Below, piece after piece: positions 1 to 8,567 of a DNA stretch of 38,154 nucleotides. Numbering within the stretch: position 1 is the first letter of the stretch; the number at the start of each line of letters is the position of its first letter. Source of the DNA: Algicoccus sp048820935 (lineage in GTDB: Bacteria; Pseudomonadota; Gammaproteobacteria; Burkholderiales; Burkholderiaceae_B). The notes under the pieces were generated by a model that saw only the letters and a program-made list of their open reading frames with translations, was not told where the DNA came from and did no database searches. A program made the position numbers and the translations under genes. The stretch lies in NCBI RefSeq assembly GCF_048820935.1, contig NZ_JBMERD010000021.1, forward strand, positions 1 to 38,154, written 5' to 3'.

Positions 1-14
1 AAAAACGTCTTTAA

Positions 15-52
15 AAAGAAGCCCGAATCAAATGAATGATTCGGGCTTCTTT
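15..52 (-). terminator. Intrinsic terminator after typA
   Basis: A perfect 16-bp inverted repeat (15-30 pairs with 37-52) with a 6-nt loop lies 20 bp beyond the typA stop codon. Read on the minus strand the stem is followed by T-rich sequence ending in a run of five T. It most likely ends the scpB-to-typA transcript block. Confidence 0.9.
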
Positions 53-71
53 ATGCTTTCAAGCGTTCAGA

Positions 72-1907
72 TTAAGATGCTGAAGCTGCATTGGCTTCAC
101 GCGCCATTCTGCGACGCTCATGCTCTAACAAGTAGCGTTTGCGCAGACGAATAGATTTAGGCGTGACTTCCACAAGTTCATCATCATCAATAAACTCGAC
201 TGCGTACTCCAGTGTCAATTGCACTGGCGGGGTCAAGTCAATATGCTCATCCTTACCCGATGCACGAACGTTCGTGTGTTTTTTCTCACGAATGGGATTG
301 ACTACCAAATCATTGTCACGAATATGAATACCGACAATCATGCCCTCATAGAGCGGCTCACCTGGAGACACAAACAGACGACCACGCTCTTGCAACTTCC
401 ACAAAGCGTAACCCACTGCCTCACCATTATCTTGGCTGACTAACACACCGTTACGGCGTTCACCAACTGACCCATCTCGAACAGGACCATAGTCATCAAA
501 GATATGGCTCATCAAACCCGTTCCACGAGTCAGCGTCATAAATTCGCCCTGAAAACCAATCAAACCACGGGCAGGAATTCGATACTCCAAGCGTGTACGG
601 CCACGGCCATCTGGCTGCATATCTAGCAAATCGCCTTTACGACGACCAAGCTCTTCCATCACCGCACCTTGATGACCGTCTTCAAGATCAACAGTCAAAA
701 GCTCATAGGGTTCGCAACGAACACCATCCACTTCTTTAAACAGCACTCGAGGACGTGAAACCGCCAGCTCATAGCCTTCGCGACGCATGTTCTCAAGGAG
801 AATGGTTAATTGCAATTCACCGCGTCCAGCCACTTCAAACACCGTGTCATCATCCGTATCACGTACACGCATTGCCACGTTGGCTTTGAGTTCACGATCC
901 AAACGCTCACGAATCTGACGGCTAGTCACATACTTACCTTCTCGACCTGCCAGAGGTGAAGTGTTCACCATGAAGTTCATCACCAGCGTCGGCTCATCAA
1001 TACGCAGCATGGGCATGGGATCGGGTGAAGACGGATCCATGATCGTGCAACCAATACCGATATCTTCAATCCCGTTAATCAACACAATGTCACCGGCCTC
1101 AGCTTCAGACACTTGAACGCGTTCAAGCCCTTTGAACTTCAAGACCTGATTGATACGCCCCTGACCGGGTTTACCTTCAGGCCCAAACTGGAAAGTGACA
1201 TCCATCCCGGGTTTAAGGCGACCACGATTCACACGGCCTACACCAATTTTTCCGACATAGCTGCTGTAATCCAATGAAATGATTTGCATCTGGAAGGGAC
1301 CATTCGGATCATCTTCACGGACAGGCACATATTCCAAGATTGCATCAAAAAGTGGACGCATATCACCGCTGCGCACATCCGATGTCAAACCCGCATAGCC
1401 AGAAAGGCCTGAAGCATAAATGACAGGGAAATCCAGTTGCTCTTCAGTCGCACCCAGATTGTCAAACAAATCAAACGTGGCATTCACTGCATAGTCCGGA
1501 CGTGCACCAGGACGGTCCACTTTGTTCACAACCACGATGGGTTTCAAACCCAACTCAAGGGCTTTTCGGGTCACGAAGCGGGTCTGAGGCATGGGGCCTT
1601 CAACCGAGTCCACTAACAACAAGACACCATCAACCATCGACAACACACGCTCAACTTCACCACCGAAGTCTGCGTGCCCCGGCGTGTCGATGATGTTAAT
1701 GTGAGTGCCTTCATAATCCACTGCACAGTTTTTTGCGAGAATCGTAATTCCGCGTTCACGTTCAATGTCACCCGAATCCATCACTCGGTCAGCCATCTGC
1801 TGATTGTCACGGAACGTTCCAGATTGCTTAAGCAACTGGTCAACCATCGTTGTTTTGCCATGGTCCACGTGGGCAATAATGGCAATATTACGCAATGCGC
1901 GCGACAT
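72..1907 (-). CDS. typA: Translational GTPase TypA/BipA
   Basis: This is a ribosome-associated GTPase of the EF-G/LepA class, which acts in ribosome assembly and stress adaptation in the cytoplasm. The start ATG at 1907 gives 611 residues, close to the usual family length. It is chosen because the protein then opens directly with the family start (MSRALRNIAIIAHVDHGKTT) and has AAGGAAG just upstream; an in-frame extension to 2021 has no family similarity. G1 (AHVDHGKTT), G3 (DTPGHADF) and G4 (NKVD) motifs are intact, followed by the beta-barrel, EF-G-like domains and the BipA-specific C-terminal domain (GRGELQLTILLENMRREGYE region). It is the last gene of the block, 64 bp after truB, and is followed by a strong terminator. 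Confidence 0.97.
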   Translation of the reverse strand: MSRALRNIAIIAHVDHGKTTMVDQLLKQSGTFRDNQQMADRVMDSGDIERERGITILAKNCAVDYEGTHINIIDTPGHADFGGEVERVLSMVDGVLLLVDSVEGPMPQTRFVTRKALELGLKPIVVVNKVDRPGARPDYAVNATFDLFDNLGATEEQLDFPVIYASGLSGYAGLTSDVRSGDMRPLFDAILEYVPVREDDPNGPFQMQIISLDYSSYVGKIGVGRVNRGRLKPGMDVTFQFGPEGKPGQGRINQVLKFKGLERVQVSEAEAGDIVLINGIEDIGIGCTIMDPSSPDPMPMLRIDEPTLVMNFMVNTSPLAGREGKYVTSRQIRERLDRELKANVAMRVRDTDDDTVFEVAGRGELQLTILLENMRREGYELAVSRPRVLFKEVDGVRCEPYELLTVDLEDGHQGAVMEELGRRKGDLLDMQPDGRGRTRLEYRIPARGLIGFQGEFMTLTRGTGLMSHIFDDYGPVRDGSVGERRNGVLVSQDNGEAVGYALWKLQERGRLFVSPGEPLYEGMIVGIHIRDNDLVVNPIREKKHTNVRASGKDEHIDLTPPVQLTLEYAVEFIDDDELVEVTPKSIRLRKRYLLEHERRRMAREANAASAS

Positions 1908-1971
1908 GTAAACTTCCTTATTCAATAATGTCTTCAGTCTGTGCGCATCAAATAATGCGCACGCTATTCGC

Positions 1972-2718
1972 TTATTCAGGGCGCCAGGGCAAGGCATCCT
2001 TGAGCTCTTGAGGTAATTCATCGTAACGGATCAAGCATTGATCACGATCATCATTCTCTGACAATTGTTCCAGTGCCCAACCATCTTTCATATCAAACGG
2101 ACCAATCCGTGTACGACGCAATTGGGTCAGGTAAGCACCCACACCCAACGCAAGCCCAATGTCTTGAGCGAGTGTTCGAACGTAAGTACCTTTACTACAG
2201 TGCACTTCAACCCAGGCTTGTGTGCCTTCAATGGAATGCAACTTCAATGAATGAATTTGGACCGTCCTTGGTGGGCGTTCAATTTCAATCCCTTGTCGCG
2301 CATAGGTATAGAGCGGTTTACCCCGATGCTTCAATGCAGAAGTCATTGGGGGGACTTGCTGTATTTCGCCTTCAAATTTCGATAAAACTTCTGTTAGCAC
2401 GGCTTCATTCAGATCAATCTGACCTTCATGGCGTGTTGTGACCTCACCTTCAGGATCACCTGAGGTTGTCTGCACACCAAACTGTAGCTGTGCTAAATAG
2501 GTTTTATCGGCATCTAACAAAGCGGTTGCCAGCTTTGTCATTCGACCAAAGCAACAGATCAACAACCCTGTTGCAAAGGGATCCAAAGTACCAGTGTGTC
2601 CAGCTTTTTGCGCATCGTACAGACGCTTTGCACGTTGTAATGCGTGGTTACTCGACAGTCCCACCGGTTTGTCTAGAAGCAGCAACCCATCTAGTACACG
2701 ACCTCGACGTTTTCTCAT
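1972..2718 (-). CDS. truB: tRNA pseudouridine(55) synthase TruB
   Basis: TruB converts U55 of the T-loop of tRNAs to pseudouridine. The 248-residue protein has the KPxG start motif (LLLDKPVGLSS, residues 13-23) and the catalytic motif GHTGTLDPFATG with the nucleophilic Asp at about residue 46. Conserved downstream blocks are also present (KTYLAQLQFG; CSKGTYVRTLAQDIG). It lacks a long PUA-type C-terminal extension, as is usual for shorter bacterial forms. It sits 34 bp after rbfA and 64 bp before typA, as in other Burkholderiales, so co-transcription is likely. Confidence 0.96.
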   Translation of the reverse strand: MRKRRGRVLDGLLLLDKPVGLSSNHALQRAKRLYDAQKAGHTGTLDPFATGLLICCFGRMTKLATALLDADKTYLAQLQFGVQTTSGDPEGEVTTRHEGQIDLNEAVLTEVLSKFEGEIQQVPPMTSALKHRGKPLYTYARQGIEIERPPRTVQIHSLKLHSIEGTQAWVEVHCSKGTYVRTLAQDIGLALGVGAYLTQLRRTRIGPFDMKDGWALEQLSENDDRDQCLIRYDELPQELKDALPWRPE

Positions 2719-2752
2719 GCAATTTCAATCAATGTCAGTGTTACAAATCGGT

Positions 2753-3163
2753 TCAGCTTTGTGAATCCGAATCATTCACATCTGAAGACGCCTGCGCATC
2801 GCGTGGCGCATTGGCTTCTTCAATCAGACGGGCCATTTCAATACCCCTCTCAAGATGTCCGTCATGGAGAAACTTTAGAGAGGGCACCGTGTGAATGTGC
2901 AGCATTTTAAATAGTTGGGAATGCAACCAACCTGCTTTGTCATTCAACAGATCTTCTGCGTGCTGAGCATCTGCACCAATGACTGTGAAATACACCTTTG
3001 CATGGGCATAGTCTGCGGACAGATCGAGCCCAGACAAAGTGATCAACCCAGCCTGTTTTGTATCAACTTCACGTTGAATCAAAACCGCCAGATCTTTTTG
3101 AATCTGTTCGGCCAAACGCACGTTTCGTGCGGTGACCGGTTTTTTCTGTTTATGTCTTGCCAT
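2753..3163 (-). CDS. rbfA: 30S ribosome-binding factor RbfA
   Basis: RbfA is a cold-adaptation and 16S rRNA maturation factor that binds the 30S subunit near helix 1. The 136-residue protein has the KH-type fold signature: an N-terminal helix (RNVRLAEQIQKDLAVLIQRE), the DLSADYAHAKVYFTV strand-helix region, and the helix ending LHIHTVPSLKFLHDGHLERG. A polar, acidic Ser/Asp-rich tail closes the protein. It lies 31 bp downstream of infB and 34 bp upstream of truB, the classical order of the nusA operon. Confidence 0.95.
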   Translation of the reverse strand: MARHKQKKPVTARNVRLAEQIQKDLAVLIQREVDTKQAGLITLSGLDLSADYAHAKVYFTVIGADAQHAEDLLNDKAGWLHSQLFKMLHIHTVPSLKFLHDGHLERGIEMARLIEEANAPRDAQASSDVNDSDSQS

Positions 3164-3194
3164 TAAAACGCCATCAATACGTTATCAGGTGATT

Positions 3195-6100
3195 TTATAG
3201 TGAACGAGCCACTTGTAAAATCTCAAATATCTCCATCTGGTCGCCCAGTTCGATATCGTTATTACCTCGAAGCGTAATACCGCAATCAAAGCCCGCACGA
3301 ACTTCTTTGGCATCATCTTTAAAGCGACGTAATGAATCCAAGTATCCAGTCCAGATCACCACGTTGTTACGCAGCAAACGAACTTGCGAATCACGTTTGA
3401 CCAAGCCCTCTGTCACCATACATCCCGCCACAGTACCGATGCGTGAAATATGGTAAACCTCACGGACTTCAACCATACCAATGACTTCTTCACGCTGCTC
3501 AGGCGTCAACATACCTGACAACGCTGCTTTCACTTCATCGACCGCATCATAAATAATGTTGTAGTAGCGGATGTCGATACCATTGTTTTCTGCCAACTTA
3601 CGTGCACTTTGTTCTGCGCGCACGTTAAAGCCAATCACAACCGCACCGGCAGCAATTGCCAAGTTCACGTCACTTTCAGAAATACCACCCACACCTGCGT
3701 GCACAACCTGAACTTTCACTTCATCTGTTGACAGTTTAATCAGAGAGTTCGCCAATGCTTCTTGAGAACCTTGAACGTCCGTCTTAATGATCAACGACAA
3801 TGTCTGAACGCCTTCAACGCTTTGTTCAAACATGGACTCCAATTTCGCGGCCTGCTGGCGTGCCAATTTCACATCGCGGAACTTACCTTGACGGAAGAGC
3901 GCAATCTCACGGGCTTTACGTTCATCAGCCAAGCTATTTAGCTCATCACCGGCCGATGGGACGTCGGACAAACCTTGAATTTCAACAGGAATTGAAGGTC
4001 CTGCGCTATCGACCGCTTTACCGTTTTCATCCAACATGGCACGCACACGACCGTACGTGGCACCAGCCAACACCATGTCACCGCGATGCAATGTACCCGA
4101 CTGAACCAGAACCGTTGCAACAGGACCACGGCCGCGGTCAAGACGTGCTTCAATGATCAAACCACGTGCAGGCGCTTCTTCGGGTGCTTCAAGCTCCAGA
4201 ATTTCTGCTTGCAACAATACGTTTTCTAGCAACTCATCAATGCCCTGTCCTGTCCGTGCAGATACGGAAACGAATGGCACATCACCGCCGTACTCTTCTG
4301 GAACGACTTCTTCAGCCAACAAGGCTTGCTTAATCCGTTCTGGATTCGCTTCGGGTTTATCTATCTTGGTAATCGCAACCACGAGCGGCACATCGGCAGC
4401 TTTGGCGTGGTGGATCGCTTCACGTGTTTGCGGCATCACACCATCATCTGACGCCACAACAAGAATCACAATATCAGTCGCTTTGGCACCGCGTGCACGC
4501 ATCGCTGTAAACGCTTCGTGTCCAGGTGTATCCAAGAAGGTCACAACACCACCTTCTGTTTCGACGTGATAAGCACCAATATGCTGGGTAATCCCACCGG
4601 CTTCACCGGAAGCCACTTTGGCACGACGAATGTGATCCAACAACGATGTTTTACCGTGATCCACGTGACCCATCACGGTCACCACAGGCGGACGAGGCAA
4701 CATTTCAACCTCAACCACGTTTTCATCTTCGATCAAGAATGCTTCAGGATCATCCAGTTTCGCCGCCACTGCAGTATGACCAAGCTCTTCAACCACAATC
4801 ATGGCAGTTTCTTGATCAAGCACTTGGTTAATCGTGACCATTTGGCCCATTTTCATGAGCAGCTTAATCACTTCACCTGCTTTCACAGACATCTTATGTG
4901 CGAGATCTGCAACAGAAATTGTTTCTGGCACATGAATTTCGCGTGCGACAAATTCGACTGGTGCGACCTCTTGCGGTGCCGCGCCTCGACCACGTCTTGA
5001 ACCTCGACCGCCTCGGCCTGAACCCGCACGCCAGCTATCACGACCACCCGCTGCAGTTCTGTTACCGCCACCACCACGTTTGGACGCTTTATCATCTTTC
5101 CAACCCGTCGCTGCTTCAGCTGGTTTGCTTGGCTTTTTAGGTCCAGTCGCCGGTTTTTCTGCAGGTTTGACAGGTGTTGCTTTACGGCTTGCCGTTTTAC
5201 CCGTTTCAGGGTCAGGCTCTGCTCTAAGCACTTTACGAGGACGGTTTAACATGGCACGTAGCGCAGCTGCTTCTTCTTCAGCTTGCTGACGAGCCAGTTC
5301 TCGCCTTGCTTCTTCATCGCTCATGTCTTTTGCTTTCGCACGACTTGCACGCTTGGGAGAAACTTTGGCCACTTCAGGCTTGTCTTTCTTTACTTTCTCA
5401 GTTTCAGCCGCCACAGCTTTCACTTCAGGCTGCTTCTCTGCTGGCTTGTCTTCTTTTGTGGGTGCTTTTTCAGAAATCACGTTTTCTTTTTGATCGTCTT
5501 TTTTAGCTTCAGGTGCAGCCTTCGCCACAGCAGGTGTTTCTGACACTTTTTCTTTAGCGACAGGCGACGTTGCTTCAGGCGCTTTTTCTACCTCAGCTGC
5601 CTCGGGCTTAATCGACTTATTGTCGGCTGACACAGTCTCTTGCTGGGTTGTTTTTTCAGCGACTGCAGGTTTTTCAGCTTCCGTTTTTTTCACCTGTGCT
5701 GGCTCAACTGGCTTAGCTTCAGGTGTCGCAGACACTTCTTTAGCAGGTGTTGCGGTTGTTTTAGGTGTTTCTGGCGCTTCAACTAAAGCGGCTGCAGGCG
5801 TTGGCGCAACTTTCACAGCCGGCGATTCAGCAGGTTGCTCAACGGGCTTGCGCACCTCTGGTGTTGCCGCTGCTGCAGGTTTCTCTTGCGTGGCAGCCTC
5901 GGCCGCTGCTTCGGTCAGATCACGCTTGACGAATACACGTTTTTTACGCACTTCAACTGGAATGGTGCGAGAGCGTCCAGCCGCATCGGCCTGGCGAATC
6001 TCAGATGTTTGCCGACGTGTCAGTGTGATTTTTTTCCCATCATCCGAACCATGGGCACGACGCAATGACTCCAGCAGTCTGGATTTATCCGCTTCCGAAA

Positions 6101-6212
6101 CAACATCGTCAGTCCCATTCACATTCACACCCGCAGCACGAAACTGCTCAAGCACGACCTCGGCCGGCATTTTCAAATCGGACGCAAATTGGGCGACAGT
6201 AATACTCGACAT
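3195..6212 (-). CDS. infB: Translation initiation factor IF-2
   Basis: IF-2 is the GTPase that delivers initiator fMet-tRNA to the 30S subunit. The ATG at 6212 (1005 residues) is preferred to one 4 codons upstream because GAGAG lies just before it and the protein then starts MSSITVAQFA. An IF2_N domain covers about residues 1-50. A very long Ala/Pro/Lys/Glu-rich disordered linker runs from about 85 to 410 and includes an RG-rich patch. A second IF2_N domain is at about 425-480. The G domain follows with G1 GHVDHGKT (about 515-522) and G3 DTPGH (about 561-565), then the C-terminal barrel domains. G4 reads TKID instead of NKID. The long linker is normal for Burkholderiales. It lies 69 bp after nusA. 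Confidence 0.97.
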   Translation of the reverse strand: MSSITVAQFASDLKMPAEVVLEQFRAAGVNVNGTDDVVSEADKSRLLESLRRAHGSDDGKKITLTRRQTSEIRQADAAGRSRTIPVEVRKKRVFVKRDLTEAAAEAATQEKPAAAATPEVRKPVEQPAESPAVKVAPTPAAALVEAPETPKTTATPAKEVSATPEAKPVEPAQVKKTEAEKPAVAEKTTQQETVSADNKSIKPEAAEVEKAPEATSPVAKEKVSETPAVAKAAPEAKKDDQKENVISEKAPTKEDKPAEKQPEVKAVAAETEKVKKDKPEVAKVSPKRASRAKAKDMSDEEARRELARQQAEEEAAALRAMLNRPRKVLRAEPDPETGKTASRKATPVKPAEKPATGPKKPSKPAEAATGWKDDKASKRGGGGNRTAAGGRDSWRAGSGRGGRGSRRGRGAAPQEVAPVEFVAREIHVPETISVADLAHKMSVKAGEVIKLLMKMGQMVTINQVLDQETAMIVVEELGHTAVAAKLDDPEAFLIEDENVVEVEMLPRPPVVTVMGHVDHGKTSLLDHIRRAKVASGEAGGITQHIGAYHVETEGGVVTFLDTPGHEAFTAMRARGAKATDIVILVVASDDGVMPQTREAIHHAKAADVPLVVAITKIDKPEANPERIKQALLAEEVVPEEYGGDVPFVSVSARTGQGIDELLENVLLQAEILELEAPEEAPARGLIIEARLDRGRGPVATVLVQSGTLHRGDMVLAGATYGRVRAMLDENGKAVDSAGPSIPVEIQGLSDVPSAGDELNSLADERKAREIALFRQGKFRDVKLARQQAAKLESMFEQSVEGVQTLSLIIKTDVQGSQEALANSLIKLSTDEVKVQVVHAGVGGISESDVNLAIAAGAVVIGFNVRAEQSARKLAENNGIDIRYYNIIYDAVDEVKAALSGMLTPEQREEVIGMVEVREVYHISRIGTVAGCMVTEGLVKRDSQVRLLRNNVVIWTGYLDSLRRFKDDAKEVRAGFDCGITLRGNNDIELGDQMEIFEILQVARSL

Positions 6213-6281
6213 AGACTCTCTCATACACTCATTACGCCTGTCAGTCTCAGCACTCAGGTGCGCCCGACAGGCTTCAATTAT

Positions 6282-7763
6282 TTACTCTTCATCTGTGAAC
6301 CAGTGCGCACGCGCTGCCAAGATGAGTTTTGCGGCTGCTTCTTGATCCAGACCACTCATTTCCGACAATTCATCAGTCGCGAGTTCTCCCAGATCGTCTC
6401 TAGTTTTCACATCATGCTCATCGAGCAAGGCAACCAGATCTGAAGTCATACCTTCCAGACTTAATAAATCCTGACCGGTTTCAACCAGCTCTTCCTGCGC
6501 AATAGCCTGCGCAAGCAAAGCGTTACGCGCACGAGTTCTCAACTCGTTAACCGTTTCTTCGTCAAACGCTTCGATTTCCTGAAGTTCGATCATGGGCACG
6601 TAAGCGATTTCTTCCAGCCCTGAAAAACCTTCATCAATCAAGATATCGGCAATGGCTTCATCCACATCCAACGTGCGCATAAAACTTTCACGCATTGTCT
6701 GGCGCTCAGAATCCTGACGCGCCTGACTTTCTTCTGGTGTCATGATGTTGATTTGCCAACCAGTCAACTCACTGGCCAGACGGACGTTCTGACCTCTGGC
6801 ACCAATCGCCTTGGGCAAGTTTTCTTCATCCACCACCACATCCATGGCGTGGCGATCTTCATCGACCAAGATGGACTCGATACTTGCCGGTGCAAGTGCG
6901 CCAATCACAAACTCTGCAGGCTCTTCTGCCCACAAAACGATATCAACCTGCTCACCGCCCAGCTCGTTTCGAACTGCTGTGACACGCGAACCACGCATGC
7001 CAACACATGTACCGATCGGATCGATGCGCTGATCGTAAGCAACAACAGCAATCTTTGCGCGCACACCAGGATCTCTGGCTGCCGCTTTGATCTCCAACAG
7101 CCCTTGTTCAATCTCGGGCACTTCGTTCTCAAACAACTGCTTGATGAAATCAGGTGATGTTCTTGACAAAATCACTTGTTGACCGCGGGCAGCACGATCA
7201 ATCCGCAAAACCAGCGCGCGAACACGATCGCCAATGCGAAGATTCTCTTTAGGAATCATTTCACTACGCGGCAAACGCATCTCGATTTTGCCCGTTTCAA
7301 TAATACAGTCGCCTTTATCCATCCGTTTGACTGTACCTGAAACAACTGATTCGTTGCGATCCAAGAACTCATTCAGAATCTGCTCACGTTCTGCATCGCG
7401 CACACGCTGCATAATGGCTTGTTTTGCAGTCTGGGCGCCGATCCGACCCACATCCATCGGCTCGAGCTCTTCCTCAATGTAATCACCCACTTCAATATCG
7501 GGAGCGACTTCGCGAGCGTCTGACAGCAACTCCTGACGATCTGGCTCTTGCAACCCATCTTCATCAGGTACGACTAACCAGCGTCGGTACGATTCACTTT
7601 CACCCGTTGTTCTGTCAATCTCAACACGGATATCAACATCCGGTTCAAAGCGTCGCTTAATTGCAGATGCCAGCGCGGCTTCCAGCGCTTCAAACACCAC
7701 TTCGCGATCGACGTTCTTCTCTCGTGCCAGTGCATCAACTAGCAATAAAACTTCGCGACTCAT
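6282..7763 (-). CDS. nusA: Transcription termination/antitermination factor NusA
   Basis: NusA binds RNA polymerase and modulates pausing, intrinsic termination and rRNA antitermination. The 493 residues match the proteobacterial length. Domain order is the N-terminal RNAP-binding domain (starts MSREVLLLVDALAREKNVD), S1 (VSGTVKRMDKGDCIIE), two KH domains (including GTCVGMRGSRVTAVRNELGG and the KAIGARGQNVRLASELTGW motif), and two C-terminal acidic repeats (around LIDEGFSGLEEIAYV and LLDEHDVKTRDDLGELATDE). Its ATG overlaps the rimP stop codon (ATGA), which implies translational coupling. Because NusA stimulates intrinsic termination, the terminator in front of rimP is a candidate for autoregulation. 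Confidence 0.97.
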   Translation of the reverse strand: MSREVLLLVDALAREKNVDREVVFEALEAALASAIKRRFEPDVDIRVEIDRTTGESESYRRWLVVPDEDGLQEPDRQELLSDAREVAPDIEVGDYIEEELEPMDVGRIGAQTAKQAIMQRVRDAEREQILNEFLDRNESVVSGTVKRMDKGDCIIETGKIEMRLPRSEMIPKENLRIGDRVRALVLRIDRAARGQQVILSRTSPDFIKQLFENEVPEIEQGLLEIKAAARDPGVRAKIAVVAYDQRIDPIGTCVGMRGSRVTAVRNELGGEQVDIVLWAEEPAEFVIGALAPASIESILVDEDRHAMDVVVDEENLPKAIGARGQNVRLASELTGWQINIMTPEESQARQDSERQTMRESFMRTLDVDEAIADILIDEGFSGLEEIAYVPMIELQEIEAFDEETVNELRTRARNALLAQAIAQEELVETGQDLLSLEGMTSDLVALLDEHDVKTRDDLGELATDELSEMSGLDQEAAAKLILAARAHWFTDEE

Positions 7764-8257
7764 CGCTTCTTACCTTTGAAATTTAAAAGTGGATTCAACT
7801 TCGCGCGTTCTACCTCATCAAAGGTGAACTCAACACGTCGACCCACTCCCTTCTTAGTTTCCAACACAACGGCGTAAGACGGATTTTCATCCGTTTGCGT
7901 CTCCTGTTTACCTTCAGCATCATTCTTGAGCAGCTGGCCCACGAATGTTTTTTGCCCATCAACGGCCTCAAATAAACGAATTTCGACCCGTTCACCTGCA
8001 AACCGTTCAAAATCTTCAACTGTGCGCAATGGACGATCGACACCAGGCGAACCAACCTCTAAACGCCGATAGTCAATATCCTCTACCTCATAAACACGTG
8101 ATAGCTGGCGGCTTGCCAACTCACAGTGCTCAATACGCACGCCGTCTGGGCGGTCAATTGTCACGCGCAGCAAACCCATGGGCGCACGCTCCACACTAAC
8201 CACTTCCAAATCCATCGAGGCCAACGCCTCGCGCGTTAATTGAATTAAATCGATCAT
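7760..8257 (-). CDS. rimP: Ribosome maturation factor RimP
   Basis: RimP is needed for maturation of the 30S subunit. The ATG at 8257 gives 165 residues beginning MIDLIQLTREALASMDLEVV, the expected family start. A longer in-frame extension to 8299 would have to be translated from within the upstream terminator hairpin and is rejected. The conserved central motif YRRLEVGSPGVDRPLRT and the C-terminal SH3-like domain are present. The ribosome-binding site is weak (AAAAGA), directly after a run of nine T that belongs to the terminator at 8264-8289. The stop codon overlaps the nusA start, so it is the first gene of the rimP-nusA-infB operon. Confidence 0.95.
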   Translation of the reverse strand: MIDLIQLTREALASMDLEVVSVERAPMGLLRVTIDRPDGVRIEHCELASRQLSRVYEVEDIDYRRLEVGSPGVDRPLRTVEDFERFAGERVEIRLFEAVDGQKTFVGQLLKNDAEGKQETQTDENPSYAVVLETKKGVGRRVEFTFDEVERAKLNPLLNFKGKKR

Positions 8258-8567
8258 TCTTTTAAAAAAAAAGGGCTGTTGAACAGCCCATTCCATCAAT
8301 CTGGCGACCTCTTACAGGATGCGAGACTGAATAAGACCACACCTAGACATTCGCTCAAAGATCCTGCTGAATTTGCGATCGACATCGATTACTTAATTCA
8401 GACACACAACCCTTTGAGTCACAGCTGCAACACGTAGCCTTACACCAGCCACCACAAACGTAGAGGCATTCAAGCCCAGAATAGTAACATGAAACCATAC
8501 TTCCTGAAACAAACAACGGCTGTTATCGACAGATTTATTTCAGAAAACTTCTAAACACCACAAGATG
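8258..8567 (-). promoter_or_regulatory. rimP-nusA leader region
   Basis: This 310-bp gap separates rluB from rimP and encodes no recognisable protein. On the minus strand it holds a hairpin with a 7-bp outer stem (8367-8373 with 8395-8401) and a 5-bp inner stem (8378-8382 with 8385-8389). It ends in the terminator described separately. A possible -10 (TACTAT on the minus strand, 8481-8486) is seen, but no good -35 accompanies it. The leader length and structure suggest regulation ahead of rimP; this is inference. Confidence 0.4.
8264..8289 (-). terminator. Intrinsic terminator immediately upstream of rimP
   Basis: On the minus strand a GC-rich hairpin (6-bp stem GGGCTG/CAGCCC at 8273-8289, 5-nt loop) is followed by nine T. 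It then runs AAAAGA and the rimP ATG, so the T-tract ends 6 nt before the start codon. It could end transcription coming from rluB or act as an attenuator of the rimP-nusA operon. Confidence 0.8.

Noticed and set aside
1908..2021. N-terminal extension of TypA by 38 residues
   Set aside because: The extension has no family similarity, overlaps the truB end, and a good ribosome-binding site precedes the internal ATG at 1907.
5283..5543. Cys/Phe-rich plus-strand open frames opposite the IF-2 linker
   Set aside because: They are the antisense reading of the Lys/Glu/Ala-rich linker codons and have no ribosome-binding site.
5620..6345. 241-codon plus-strand open frame opposite infB
   Set aside because: Its Ala/Ser/Thr-rich composition mirrors the antisense of the IF-2 N-terminus; infB is certain on the other strand.
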